NCBI GenBank assembly: GCA_016934325.1
Contig: JAFGSV010000010.1
Span: 1 to 44,029, forward strand
Length of the DNA: 44,029 nt
Direction: 5' to 3'
Source: Candidatus Aenigmatarchaeota archaeon
Lineage (GTDB): Archaea; Aenigmatarchaeota; Aenigmatarchaeia; QMZP01; JAFGSV01
Shown here: in pieces, positions 22,931-30,811 of the stretch
Layout of the letters: each line of letters opens with the position of its first letter
Numbering within the stretch: position 1 is the first letter of the stretch
Program-made: the position numbers and the translations under genes
Notes under the pieces: generated by a model
What the model saw: only the letters and a program-made list of their open reading frames with translations
The model's database searches: none
What the model was told of the DNA's origin: nothing

Positions 22931-23020
22931 GGGCCGGTAGATCAATGGCAGATCGCCGCCCTCGCAACAATTAATTTGCGAGAACGGCGGAGGCTGAGGG
23001 TTCAAATCCCTCCCGGTCCA
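22931..23020 (+). tRNA. tRNA-Ala(CGC) with an 18-nt intron
   Basis: A 72-nt cloverleaf is interrupted by an intron. Acceptor GGGCCGG pairs with CCGGTCC including G3-U70, the identity signal of alanine tRNA. The D-arm is GATC-AATGGCA-GATC, the anticodon stem CCGCC/GGCGG, the T-arm GAGGG-TTCAAAT-CCCTC, discriminator A, and CCA is not encoded. With the intron at the standard 37/38 site (22967-22984), the anticodon is CGC, agreeing with alanine. The precursor can form a bulge-helix-bulge: 4-bp helix UCGC/GCGA flanked by 3-nt bulges AAC and GAA, the target of archaeal splicing endonuclease. Confidence 0.9.
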
Positions 23021-23045
23021 TAATAACTTATTTCCATTACCCGGC

Positions 23046-23975
23046 CTAACCAGCAGCTTTTCGGAGCACCCCTTCCGCCGCCTTGTACGCATCGGATACA
23101 CCATCCGGGAGCCTGCCTTCGAAAGCCTTGCTGACGAATCCTGCCTGCGTTATCCTCTTGGGCAGCCGCTCGTCCTTGAAGCACTTGATGTGCTCCGTGC
23201 CAATTTCGATGACCTGGACCATCTCCGCTTCCATGGGTTTCTCCTGGCCTTGGAACTGCAGCTCACCCGCCCTTTCCTCCTCGGGGGCGTTGTGGCAGTA
23301 TAGGGCGGGGCAATAGAAGAGCGTCCAGGCCTCCGCAAGGGTCGGGTCATACTGCGGCTCGGCCGAGAAGAAAAGCTCCTGCACCGCCTTGGTGGTCATC
23401 CAGTATGCCACGGGCCTTATCCCGGCGACGTCGTCCCTGAGGGCCTTGGCAACGTCGCGAAGCGCTATCCCCTTGTGCTCATCCAGGTAAACGCTCTGCG
23501 TTTCCTGATCTTCTGACAGCTGGATGAGCCCACCATAAGCCATCCTTTGCACTGCCTTGTAGAAGCCATGCTGTTGGGTAGTCTTGGAGGCGAGGAAGCG
23601 GCCGAAGCCCCCAACGTCGCCGAGGAGGTCCAATATCATGTGGGGGCTTGACCTGTTGGCCGAGATGGAACCGAGCTTGCGGTTCTTGTCGGCGCTGTCC
23701 AGGAAATCGTCGATGAAATGCGCCCCGTATGTAAGCATGGATTTCATTATGATCTCGTTACTGCCATCATTCGGGATCGACAGGGCGAAGGCCTGCACTT
23801 CCACGTCTCCATAGGGGTGCACGCTGCTCGAATGCGCAGGGCCGATCCCCCTTTTAGTGACCTCGTCCTCGAAGTATCCCCTGCCCACCCTAACGCCATC
23901 GAGGATCGCCTCGTACCCGGGCACGGTGGAATAGAGCTTCTGCAGTTTCCGGTTCGATTTTTCTTGCGGTACCAT
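23046..23975 (-). CDS. Orphan protein with a DDxxD motif, unknown function
   Basis: A 309-residue soluble, mostly helical protein that I do not recognise. Near residue 85-105 it has GAHFIDDFLDSADKNRKLGS, in which DDFLD followed by a basic pair resembles the first Asp-rich motif of class I polyprenyl synthases (DDxxD-x(4)-RRG). No second Asp-rich motif is evident, and other parts (YGDVEVQAFAL, AEAWTLFYCPALYCHNAPEEE) do not fit that family. The resemblance may be chance. It lies alone between tRNA-Ala and carB with a short AT-rich promoter before the ATG. Codon use matches the neighbours. Confidence 0.7.
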   Translation of the reverse strand: MVPQEKSNRKLQKLYSTVPGYEAILDGVRVGRGYFEDEVTKRGIGPAHSSSVHPYGDVEVQAFALSIPNDGSNEIIMKSMLTYGAHFIDDFLDSADKNRKLGSISANRSSPHMILDLLGDVGGFGRFLASKTTQQHGFYKAVQRMAYGGLIQLSEDQETQSVYLDEHKGIALRDVAKALRDDVAGIRPVAYWMTTKAVQELFFSAEPQYDPTLAEAWTLFYCPALYCHNAPEEERAGELQFQGQEKPMEAEMVQVIEIGTEHIKCFKDERLPKRITQAGFVSKAFEGRLPDGVSDAYKAAEGVLRKAAG

Positions 23976-24110
23976 GATAAGAAAGGAATGTGCAATCAGA
24001 AATTTAAGTCATGAGCCCGGTTCCATGACAACTAGGCCAGTCGTGCACCTGGGGAAACGCGACCTACCGGTCAATCTCGGCCGGCGAATGCCCCCTCCCT
24101 TGCCGTATGC

Positions 24111-27100
24111 TCAGCCGTCGGACAGCTTCGTCTTCCTGCCGACTTCGTAGTCCTTTATCACGTTGATGCTGGCATGCGGGGCTATGGCGGCGACCTTCTT
24201 GATCTCCTCCGGCGAAAGGATCTTGCCCTCGATCTTGAGTATGTCCTTCACGCCGTGCTTCCTGCTGGGCACGTTCGTCACCATGCTCACGATGGAGTTC
24301 GGATACTCCTGCCTGACCCGCAGAATCTCCAGCACCTCGTAGGCCTTGTTCGACGGAAGGTGGTCTATCACCGTCCCGCTCTCGATCTTCCCTATCTTGA
24401 CCTTCATGTCCATTCCTGACAACCTCCAGTATTCATGCATCTCCCTCGCCTCTAGCTCGGGCTTCCTGAGCAGCGCGCCTATGAAGGCGTCCACGAGGGA
24501 GAGCTGTGTGAAGACCGGGACTCCGAGCGAGGCGAGCTCCATCCTCGTCCGCCCGTCCTCGCCCAGGTCAAACAGCATGTCGGGGACCCCGTCATCCATG
24601 CCCCTGACTATCTCGAAGCCGGCCTGCATTATCTTCGCCTCCCGTTCGCCGTCCAGGCCGATTGCCATGATCTTCCCCCCGAAGGTTATGCCCGACTCTG
24701 TCCCGAGCATGGCCTTGAGCAGGGCCTCGTCGAGTGTGGATCCCATGCAGGCGATCTCCCCGGTCGACACCATCTCGACCCCCAGGACCGGGTCGACCCC
24801 CTTGAGCCTCGACCAGCTGAACATCGGGAACTTGACGGAGCACGTCTTGACGTTGTTGCTCAGCAGTCCCTTGGGGAGGGGCTCGCCCAGCATGCACCTG
24901 GTGGCAAGCTTGATCAGGTTCATGTTTATGGTCTTGCTCGTGTATGGCATGGAGCGAGACGCCCTGAGGTTGCACTCTATTACGTATATCCTGTCCCCCT
25001 TGACGATGTACTGGATGTTGAAGGGGCCCTTTATCCCGAGCTCCCTCGATATCCTCTTCGTGTATTCAGAGATCCGGCTCTTTATGTCATCGCTGATCGT
25101 GAACGGGGGAATCACCATGCTCGCGTCCCCGCTGTGGACCCCAGCAGGCTCAATGTGCTCGATGATGGCCCCGATGAAGGCGTCCCTGCCGTCCCCCACA
25201 CCGTCCACCTCAACCTCCCTGGCGCCCTTGATGAACTTTGAAACGACGACGGGATAGTCCCTTGAGAGGCGCACCGCCTCGCCCATGTAGTTGCGCAGGT
25301 CATCGTCGCTCCACGCGACCTTCATCGCCGAGCCCGAAAGCACGTACGACGGCCTGATGATGACGGGGTAGCCCATCTTCCTGGCGAAGTTCCTGACCCC
25401 CTGCATGGTGGAAAAGCTGTCCCACCTTGGCTGGGCTATCCCCAGCCTGTCGAGCATGGAAGAGAACTTCTCCCTGTCCTCGGCGGAGTCAATGTCCCTG
25501 CCGAACGTTCCGAAGAGCTGTATGCCCCTCTTGCTCAGGGAGTATGCCAGGTTGTTCGATGTCTGGCCGCCCACGCTGACAACGACTCCCAGGGGATTCT
25601 CCTTGTCGGTTATGTCGAGCACCCTCTCCAGGCTGAGCTCCTCGAAGTACAGCTTGTCTGACATGTCGTAGTCCGTGCTCACCGTCTCTGGGTTGCAGTT
25701 CACCGCTATGGTCGTGTAGCCCTTGTCATGCAGCTCCCATATGCAGTTCATCGTGCACCAGTCGAACTCGACCGACGAGCCTATACGGATGGGGCCCGCG
25801 CCGAGCACGACCACCTCCCCCTTCTCCTTGAAGTCGATGTCATCCGCCGACCCGTTGTACGTCATGTACAGGTAGTTCGTCTTCGCCGGATACTCGGCCG
25901 CGAGGGTGTCGATCTGCTTGACCACCGGCACGATCCCGTAATGCTTTCTGAGCGCCCTGACCTTCTCGGGAGAGACGCCCATGAGGTCTGATATCTGCTT
26001 GTCCGAGAATCCCATACGCTTGGCCGACCTCAGCATGCCGGGGAATCCGGGATCGCTGAACCTGGCCTTCTTCACCTTGGCGTGCATTTCCACGATGTTC
26101 ATGATCTTGTGCAGGAACCACCTGTCTATGCCGCTGAGCCCGTATACCTCATCCACGCCCAGCCCGGCCTTCAGCGCATCGGCGACCGCGAACAGGCGCT
26201 GGTCCGTGGGCGCCCGCAGCTCTTCCCGCATCTTCTCCAGGTCCCCGTGTACTGGGACGTCCTCCACCAGCTCCCGGCCTATGCCGAGCATCCTGACGGC
26301 CTTCTGGATTATCTCCTCGAATGTCCTGCCGATCGCCATGACCTCCCCGATCGCCTTCATCTGCGACCCGAGCTTCGCGTCCATGTTCTCGAACTTCCTG
26401 GCCTCCCATCGGGGCACCTTGACGACCAGGTAGTCCAGCGAGGGCTCGAAGCACGTCGAGGTGACCTGGGTGATCTTGTTCGTCAGCTCGGGCAGGGTGT
26501 AGCCCAGCGCGAGCTTGGCGGCGACGTATGCCAGGGGGTAGCCGGTGGCCTTCGAAGCGAGGGCGGAAGACCTCGACAGCCTGGCGTTTATCTCTATGAC
26601 TGCGCACTCCATCTTCTGCGGGTTGAGCGCGAACTGGATGTTGCATTCGCCGACGATGCCCAGGGATCGCACGACGTTTATGGATATCTCCCTGAGCCAG
26701 TGGTATTCGGTGTTGCTGAGGGTCTGGCTCGGTGCGACGACTATGCTGTCACCCGTGTGCACCCCCATGGGGTCGAAGTTCTCCATGTTGCACACGGTGA
26801 TGCAGTTGTCGTTGCAGTCCCTCATGACCTCGTATTCCACCTCCTTCCAGTTATGCAGGTATTTCTCTATCAGGACCTGGCCGATCATGGAATGCCTGAG
26901 CCCCCTCCTGACGGTCCTTGCCAGCCCCTCCTCGTCCCAGGCCACGCCCGACCCGAGACCTCCGAGTATGTACGCCGGCCTCACCATTATGGGATACCCT
27001 ATCTCCCTTGCAGCCTTCATTGAGCTCTCGAGGTCGGAGCAGGAGACGCTGGGAGCGACCGAGGCCCCGGCTTCCCTGACGGCCCTCTTGAACTGCTCCC

Positions 27101-27485
27101 TGTCCTCGGTCCTGACGATTGCCTTGACGGAAGTGCCGAGCACCCTCACCCCGTGCTTCTTCAGGATTCCGAGTTCCGACAGCCTGACGCCCGTGTTGAG
27201 CGCCGTCTGCCCCCCGAAGCCCAGGATTATGCCGTCGGGCTTCTCCTTGATGATGACCTTCTCCATGAACTCGGGGGTGACCGGCTCCAGGTATACCTTG
27301 TCCGCCAGGTCGTGCGACGTCTGTATGGTCGCGACGTTTGGATTCACGAGGACGGTCTCTATCCCCTCTTCCCTGAAAGCCTTCAGGGCCTGGGAGCCGC
27401 TGTAGTCGAACTCCGCAGCCTGGCCGATCCTGATGCCGCCGCTCCCTATCATGACCACTTTCCTGATGGAATCATCCTTTGGCAT
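24111..27485 (-). CDS. carB: Carbamoyl-phosphate synthase large chain fused to a PyrI nucleotide-binding domain
   Basis: It makes carbamoyl phosphate from ammonia (delivered by CarA), bicarbonate and two ATP. Two homologous ATP-grasp halves are complete (starts IGSGGIRIGQAAEFDYSG and LGAGPIRIGSSVEFDW). The C-terminal MGS-like allosteric domain is shortened to about 75 residues. From about residue 1028 to the end (1124) the protein is the nucleotide-binding domain of PyrI: GTVIDHLP, VPSRKHGVKDILKIE and APHASINVIKDYEV. PyrI's C-terminal zinc domain is absent. I start at ATG 27485 (MPKDDS), 14 bp inside the end of carA; ATG 27491 is an alternative. The fusion suggests direct CTP/UTP/ATP control of this enzyme. 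Confidence 0.95.
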   Translation of the reverse strand: MPKDDSIRKVVMIGSGGIRIGQAAEFDYSGSQALKAFREEGIETVLVNPNVATIQTSHDLADKVYLEPVTPEFMEKVIIKEKPDGIILGFGGQTALNTGVRLSELGILKKHGVRVLGTSVKAIVRTEDREQFKRAVREAGASVAPSVSCSDLESSMKAAREIGYPIMVRPAYILGGLGSGVAWDEEGLARTVRRGLRHSMIGQVLIEKYLHNWKEVEYEVMRDCNDNCITVCNMENFDPMGVHTGDSIVVAPSQTLSNTEYHWLREISINVVRSLGIVGECNIQFALNPQKMECAVIEINARLSRSSALASKATGYPLAYVAAKLALGYTLPELTNKITQVTSTCFEPSLDYLVVKVPRWEARKFENMDAKLGSQMKAIGEVMAIGRTFEEIIQKAVRMLGIGRELVEDVPVHGDLEKMREELRAPTDQRLFAVADALKAGLGVDEVYGLSGIDRWFLHKIMNIVEMHAKVKKARFSDPGFPGMLRSAKRMGFSDKQISDLMGVSPEKVRALRKHYGIVPVVKQIDTLAAEYPAKTNYLYMTYNGSADDIDFKEKGEVVVLGAGPIRIGSSVEFDWCTMNCIWELHDKGYTTIAVNCNPETVSTDYDMSDKLYFEELSLERVLDITDKENPLGVVVSVGGQTSNNLAYSLSKRGIQLFGTFGRDIDSAEDREKFSSMLDRLGIAQPRWDSFSTMQGVRNFARKMGYPVIIRPSYVLSGSAMKVAWSDDDLRNYMGEAVRLSRDYPVVVSKFIKGAREVEVDGVGDGRDAFIGAIIEHIEPAGVHSGDASMVIPPFTISDDIKSRISEYTKRISRELGIKGPFNIQYIVKGDRIYVIECNLRASRSMPYTSKTINMNLIKLATRCMLGEPLPKGLLSNNVKTCSVKFPMFSWSRLKGVDPVLGVEMVSTGEIACMGSTLDEALLKAMLGTESGITFGGKIMAIGLDGEREAKIMQAGFEIVRGMDDGVPDMLFDLGEDGRTRMELASLGVPVFTQLSLVDAFIGALLRKPELEAREMHEYWRLSGMDMKVKIGKIESGTVIDHLPSNKAYEVLEILRVRQEYPNSIVSMVTNVPSRKHGVKDILKIEGKILSPEEIKKVAAIAPHASINVIKDYEVGRKTKLSDG
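24114..24404 (-). other. PyrI-like allosteric domain within carB
   Basis: These 97 codons align end to end with the N-terminal domain of the aspartate transcarbamoylase regulatory chain. The equivalents of the E. coli PyrI nucleotide contacts are all present: D19-H20 (VIDH), K60 (ILKIE), N84, I86, Y89, V91 and K94 (NVIKDYEVGRK). The linker codes for MDMK, with GGAGG (24423-24427) nine bases before the first of two ATGs (24413, 24407), so an internal translation start could yield a free PyrI-like domain. The two genes probably once overlapped and then fused in frame. Confidence 0.9.
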
Positions 27486-28563
27486 GCCCATCCCCCATGG
27501 CCTTCAAGAACTTGTCGAACAGGAAATTCGTCTCGACGGGGCCCGGCCTCGCCTCCGGATGGAACTGGACCCCGAATATCGGCAGCCTCTCGTGCCGGAT
27601 GCCCTCGACCGTCCCGTCGTTCACGTTTACGAAGGTTATCTTGATGCCCTTGCCCCTGACCGAATCGGGGTTTATCGTGTAGCCGTGGTTCTGGCTCGTT
27701 ATGTAGCAGCGGTTGGAGGACGACCTGTCCATCACCGGATGGTTCTGCCCCCTGTGGCCGAACTTCATCTTGTAGGTGTCGCACCCGAGGGCCAGGCCGA
27801 GGATCTGGTTGCCGAGGCATATCCCGAACAGGGGGACCTTGTGCTCTATGAGCCCCCTGACAGATTCCACGACGTACGGCGCCTTCTTCGGGTCGCCGGG
27901 CCCGTTCGTGAGCAGGACGCCGTCGGGTTCATGGCCCATTATCTTGTCCGCGCCATAGCTTGCCGGGACCCTGATGACATGCGCGCCCCTCTCCGTCAGG
28001 GACCTGATTATGCCGAGCTTAGCCCCGCAGTCGATGACGACGACCCTCTTCCCTTTGCCGGGGTACACGACCGGCTTCTTTATGGTCACCTCGCCGACGA
28101 GGTCCCTCTCGTTCGGGTCCCCGGCGCTCTTGGCCTCATGGACCAGCTCCGGGACGTCCGGCTCGCTCTCGCTCACGGACAGCACCCCGAGCATCGTCCC
28201 TTCCATCCGCAGCCTCTTGGTCAGTTCCCGGGTGTCTATGCCTTGTATCCCCGGAACCCCGCTGCGCCTGAGCCACTCGTCCAGCCCAATTTCGAGCGTG
28301 TGATGGGACGGCTGCCGACAGGCTTCGTAAGCCGCATAGCCTTGTATCTGGGGGCCCGTCGATTCGAACTCTTCCCTGCTTATGCCATAGTTGCCGATGA
28401 GCGGATATGTCTGGCAAAGTATCTGCCCCTTGTATGAGCAGTCGGTGACGGATTGGGTGTAGCCGACCATGCCGGTGTTGAACACGACCTCTCCGGTCAC
28501 CTTGGAGGGGGCCCCGAAGCCGTTCCCCCTCCAGGCTGAACCGTCCCTGAGGACCAGCGCGGC
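27472..28563 (-). CDS. carA: Carbamoyl-phosphate synthase small chain; start codon disturbed
   Basis: The glutaminase chain supplies ammonia to CarB. The class I amidotransferase domain has the nucleophile in FGICLGNQ, the GQNHPV segment and the catalytic His-Glu in VQFHPEA. The N-terminal CarA domain is recognisable back to about 28557 (ALVLRDG, WRGNGFGA, then GEVVFNTGMVGY), yet the ORF track begins at GTG 28500, inside it. No ATG, GTG or TTG occurs in this frame between 28500 and the upstream stop at 28650. An ATG at 28565-28563 is one base out of phase; one extra base there would give M-x-A-L-V-L. A one-base error, real frameshift or non-canonical start must be assumed. Confidence 0.9.
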   Translation of the reverse strand, partial: AALVLRDGSAWRGNGFGAPSKVTGEVVFNTGMVGYTQSVTDCSYKGQILCQTYPLIGNYGISREEFESTGPQIQGYAAYEACRQPSHHTLEIGLDEWLRRSGVPGIQGIDTRELTKRLRMEGTMLGVLSVSESEPDVPELVHEAKSAGDPNERDLVGEVTIKKPVVYPGKGKRVVVIDCGAKLGIIRSLTERGAHVIRVPASYGADKIMGHEPDGVLLTNGPGDPKKAPYVVESVRGLIEHKVPLFGICLGNQILGLALGCDTYKMKFGHRGQNHPVMDRSSSNRCYITSQNHGYTINPDSVRGKGIKITFVNVNDGTVEGIRHERLPIFGVQFHPEARPGPVETNFLFDKFLKAMGDGHAKG

Positions 28564-28761
28564 ATGGAGAGCGTCACGGATATCATGGCTTGCTGAAGAA
28601 CCCGGATTCGCGAAATTCGCAGATTTCAGGTAAATTGAAACCCTGCACTAATATGGTAAAAAATGATATATAAAGATTTGCCGGGTTTCCCGGAAGTTGG
28701 GAAATATTTAAGAGGAAGCCAAGGCAAGAATCATAATGTAGACAATCGTGTCGGGAATGCC

Positions 28762-29052
28762 ATGGAGAAGGTCAGGGTAATACGCATCTTCGGGACCGAC
28801 TGGAAGCTGTGGGCGGTCTTCGCGGCATGCCTTGTCGTCTCCCAGATGATCAACCTCTGGGGCGCCTTCCCGAATTACGAGGGCAGGAGCGTCTTCGGGT
28901 TCCCGCTGGTCTATTACTCGTACCGGGAAGGGACGGAGCTGGTGTACTTCAACGTCATCTTCTTCCTGCTTGACCTGCTGGTGTGGTACCTTGTGGCGAA
29001 GGGCATTATGTACGGGGCCCGCCAGCTCACGAAGTACAAGATACTCAAATGA
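28762..29052 (+). CDS. Small two-helix membrane protein, unknown function
   Basis: I start at ATG 28762 (MEKVRVIRIF); the track's 33 extra residues read the promoter region, which contains a TATA-like AAATATTTAAG near 28702-28712. The 96-residue protein has hydrophobic segments at about 17-34 and 62-82, separated by an aromatic-rich loop (FPNYEGRSVFGFPLVYYSYREG). No cysteine and no known motif. The next gene, a SemiSWEET-like protein, starts 18 bp later, so both are probably co-transcribed. I do not recognise a family. Confidence 0.62.
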   Translation: MEKVRVIRIFGTDWKLWAVFAACLVVSQMINLWGAFPNYEGRSVFGFPLVYYSYREGTELVYFNVIFFLLDLLVWYLVAKGIMYGARQLTKYKILK

Positions 29053-29070
29053 CGCTCTGGGGATCATGCA

Positions 29071-29403
29071 ATGTTCAAGGGGCTTCACCATTTCCACAAG
29101 AGGAAGAGGATCTACCAATACCACGAGCCTTACCCTCACCCGAACAAGCTCAAGAACGCGATGGACAAGTTGATTTACGTCGTCGGCATAGCCGGGCCGG
29201 TGATGGCGATACCCCAATTGCTCAAGATATGGGTCGAGAAAAACGTCTCCGGCGTCTCCGGGATAACGTGGTTCGCGTTCCTGATAATAGCGATATTCTG
29301 GATGATGTACGGAATCCTGCACAGGGAGAAGCCCATCATCTTGACCTACGCCGCGTGGCTGATAATGGACATTCTCATCATCACCGGCCTGATGGCACAT
29401 TGA
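29071..29403 (+). CDS. SemiSWEET/PQ-loop family membrane protein
   Basis: A 110-residue protein with a 30-residue basic, His-rich N-terminal tail and then three transmembrane helices. Helix 1 carries the PQ motif (AGPVMAIPQLLKIW), followed by the loop KNVSGVSGITWF typical of SemiSWEET transporters, helix 2 (FLIIAIFWMMYGILH) and helix 3. SemiSWEETs dimerise to form a sugar pore; other PQ-loop proteins move amino acids or act in quality control. The substrate cannot be read here. The N-terminal extension is unusual for the family. Confidence 0.8.
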   Translation: MFKGLHHFHKRKRIYQYHEPYPHPNKLKNAMDKLIYVVGIAGPVMAIPQLLKIWVEKNVSGVSGITWFAFLIIAIFWMMYGILHREKPIILTYAAWLIMDILIITGLMAH

Positions 29404-29451
29404 TGGCCCGTCGATGAGATATCCCCTGATCCAGCGGCAGAATGAAACCTT

Positions 29452-30717
29452 TCACTTCCTGATCTTGCCCCTTCTCTTGACGATCTTGATCCTCTTTATC
29501 TTCTCGGGATCGTTCCTGTCCACGTCGACCACCGTGAGCGTGAAGTTATGCAGCTCTATGCCCATCCCCTTCTTCGGCTTCCCCTCGAAGCGCGCGGACA
29601 GCAGCTCCGAGATCGTCGCGGACTTCCCCTGCAGGGGTATGCCTATCTTGTCCTGCAGGTCCTTGACCAGCATGTCCCCGTTCACTATGGCGGTCTTCCT
29701 GTCCATGAAATGCACCCTGACCCTCTTCCTGTCGGACTCGTCGTATATCTCCCCGACGATCTCCTCGAGCAGGTCCTCCATCGTGACTATCCCCGTCACC
29801 CTCCTCTTCCTGTCGCGCACCACCGCCATGTGCGCGCTGTGCTCCCTCAGCTTGTCGAAGGCGTCATCCATCATGTCGTTCTCCTTCAGGGATATGACCG
29901 GTTCCATGATGTCCTTGACGAGGACGTCGAAGTTCTTGTTCTTGATGTGCGGCAGGATGCCCCTGAGGTTGACGACGCCGACAACGTTCTTGCTGGCTTT
30001 CTCGTAGACCGGCACCCTGCTGAATTTCGTCTTCAGCATGGTCCCTATCACATCCATAAGCCTGTCATTCGGCCTGACAGATACCATCCTCTTGAGCGGG
30101 GTCATGGCCTCGTCCACCTTGCTGTCCCCGAAGTCGATCACGTTCTGCATCATCTCCGACTCGTCCCTCTCGATGACCCCGGCCTCCGTTCCGAGGGACA
30201 GGGCCGCGATTATCTCCTCCTCGGTTATCTCGTCCTTCGCGGTCCTTGCCCCGCCGAGCCTGAGCACGCCCTTGCTGATGAACTCTACCAGCACTATCAC
30301 CGGATAGAGGATGTAGGAGAGTATGTATACGGGCTGCGCTATGATGAGAGACATCCTCTCCGCGTTCTGGTGGAAGAACGACTTCGGCACGATCTCCCCG
30401 AATATCAGGATAAGAAAGGTCATTATGCCGGTGGCGATTCCGATGCCGACCGAGCCGAAGGACTCCGTGAACACCATCGTGGCCAGGGCGGCTGCCCCGA
30501 TGTTGACTATGTTGTTCCCTATCAGGATGGTGACCAGCATCCTGTGCGGGTTCGCCTTGAGCTTACGCAGGGTCTTGGCCCCCCTCCTCCTGGCCTTGAC
30601 GAGCTTCCGCACCTTGATCTTGCTGAGCGAGAAGAGCGCGATCTCCGCCCCCGAGAAGAATGCCGACAGGGCGATGAGGGCCATCAGGACGAATACTTCC
30701 AGCAACACGTGAACCAA
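29452..30717 (-). CDS. CNNM/CorC-family membrane protein with CBS domains
   Basis: A 421-residue protein with an N-terminal CNNM (DUF21) domain of three to four helices (SAFFSGAEIALFSLS, ILIGNNIVNIGAAALAT, LIFGEIVPKSF), a CBS pair (about 200-320: MTPLKRMVSVRPND, VVNLRGILPH, GIVTMEDLLEEIVGEI) and a C-terminal CorC_HlyC transporter-associated domain (to about 405). Family members export magnesium or are linked to Mg2+/Co2+ homeostasis, with CBS domains binding adenine nucleotides and Mg2+. It stands alone; an AT-rich promoter with several TATA-like runs lies at 30720-30760. Confidence 0.9.
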   Translation of the reverse strand: MVHVLLEVFVLMALIALSAFFSGAEIALFSLSKIKVRKLVKARRRGAKTLRKLKANPHRMLVTILIGNNIVNIGAAALATMVFTESFGSVGIGIATGIMTFLILIFGEIVPKSFFHQNAERMSLIIAQPVYILSYILYPVIVLVEFISKGVLRLGGARTAKDEITEEEIIAALSLGTEAGVIERDESEMMQNVIDFGDSKVDEAMTPLKRMVSVRPNDRLMDVIGTMLKTKFSRVPVYEKASKNVVGVVNLRGILPHIKNKNFDVLVKDIMEPVISLKENDMMDDAFDKLREHSAHMAVVRDRKRRVTGIVTMEDLLEEIVGEIYDESDRKRVRVHFMDRKTAIVNGDMLVKDLQDKIGIPLQGKSATISELLSARFEGKPKKGMGIELHNFTLTVVDVDRNDPEKIKRIKIVKRRGKIRK

Positions 30718-30778
30718 CTATGAAATATTATTATATTATATATAATGTTTTCATACAGGGTTATAATATCATATTGCC

Positions 30779-30806
30779 CCTTCCCCGTCTTTAATGCCGG
30801 GGAAGG
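30779..30806. terminator. Perfect 9-bp hairpin after thiL
   Basis: CCTTCCCCG, 10-nt loop, CGGGGAAGG. It lies 5 bp beyond the thiL stop and before the AT-rich promoter of the CNNM gene, so it probably ends or stabilises the thiL mRNA. The hairpin itself is certain; termination is inferred. Confidence 0.55.
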
Positions 30807-30811
30807 ACGAA

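Noticed and set aside
24024-24149. 41-codon plus-strand ORF between the orphan gene and carB
   Set aside because: It overlaps the carB end in antisense, lacks a ribosome-binding site and has no recognisable motif.
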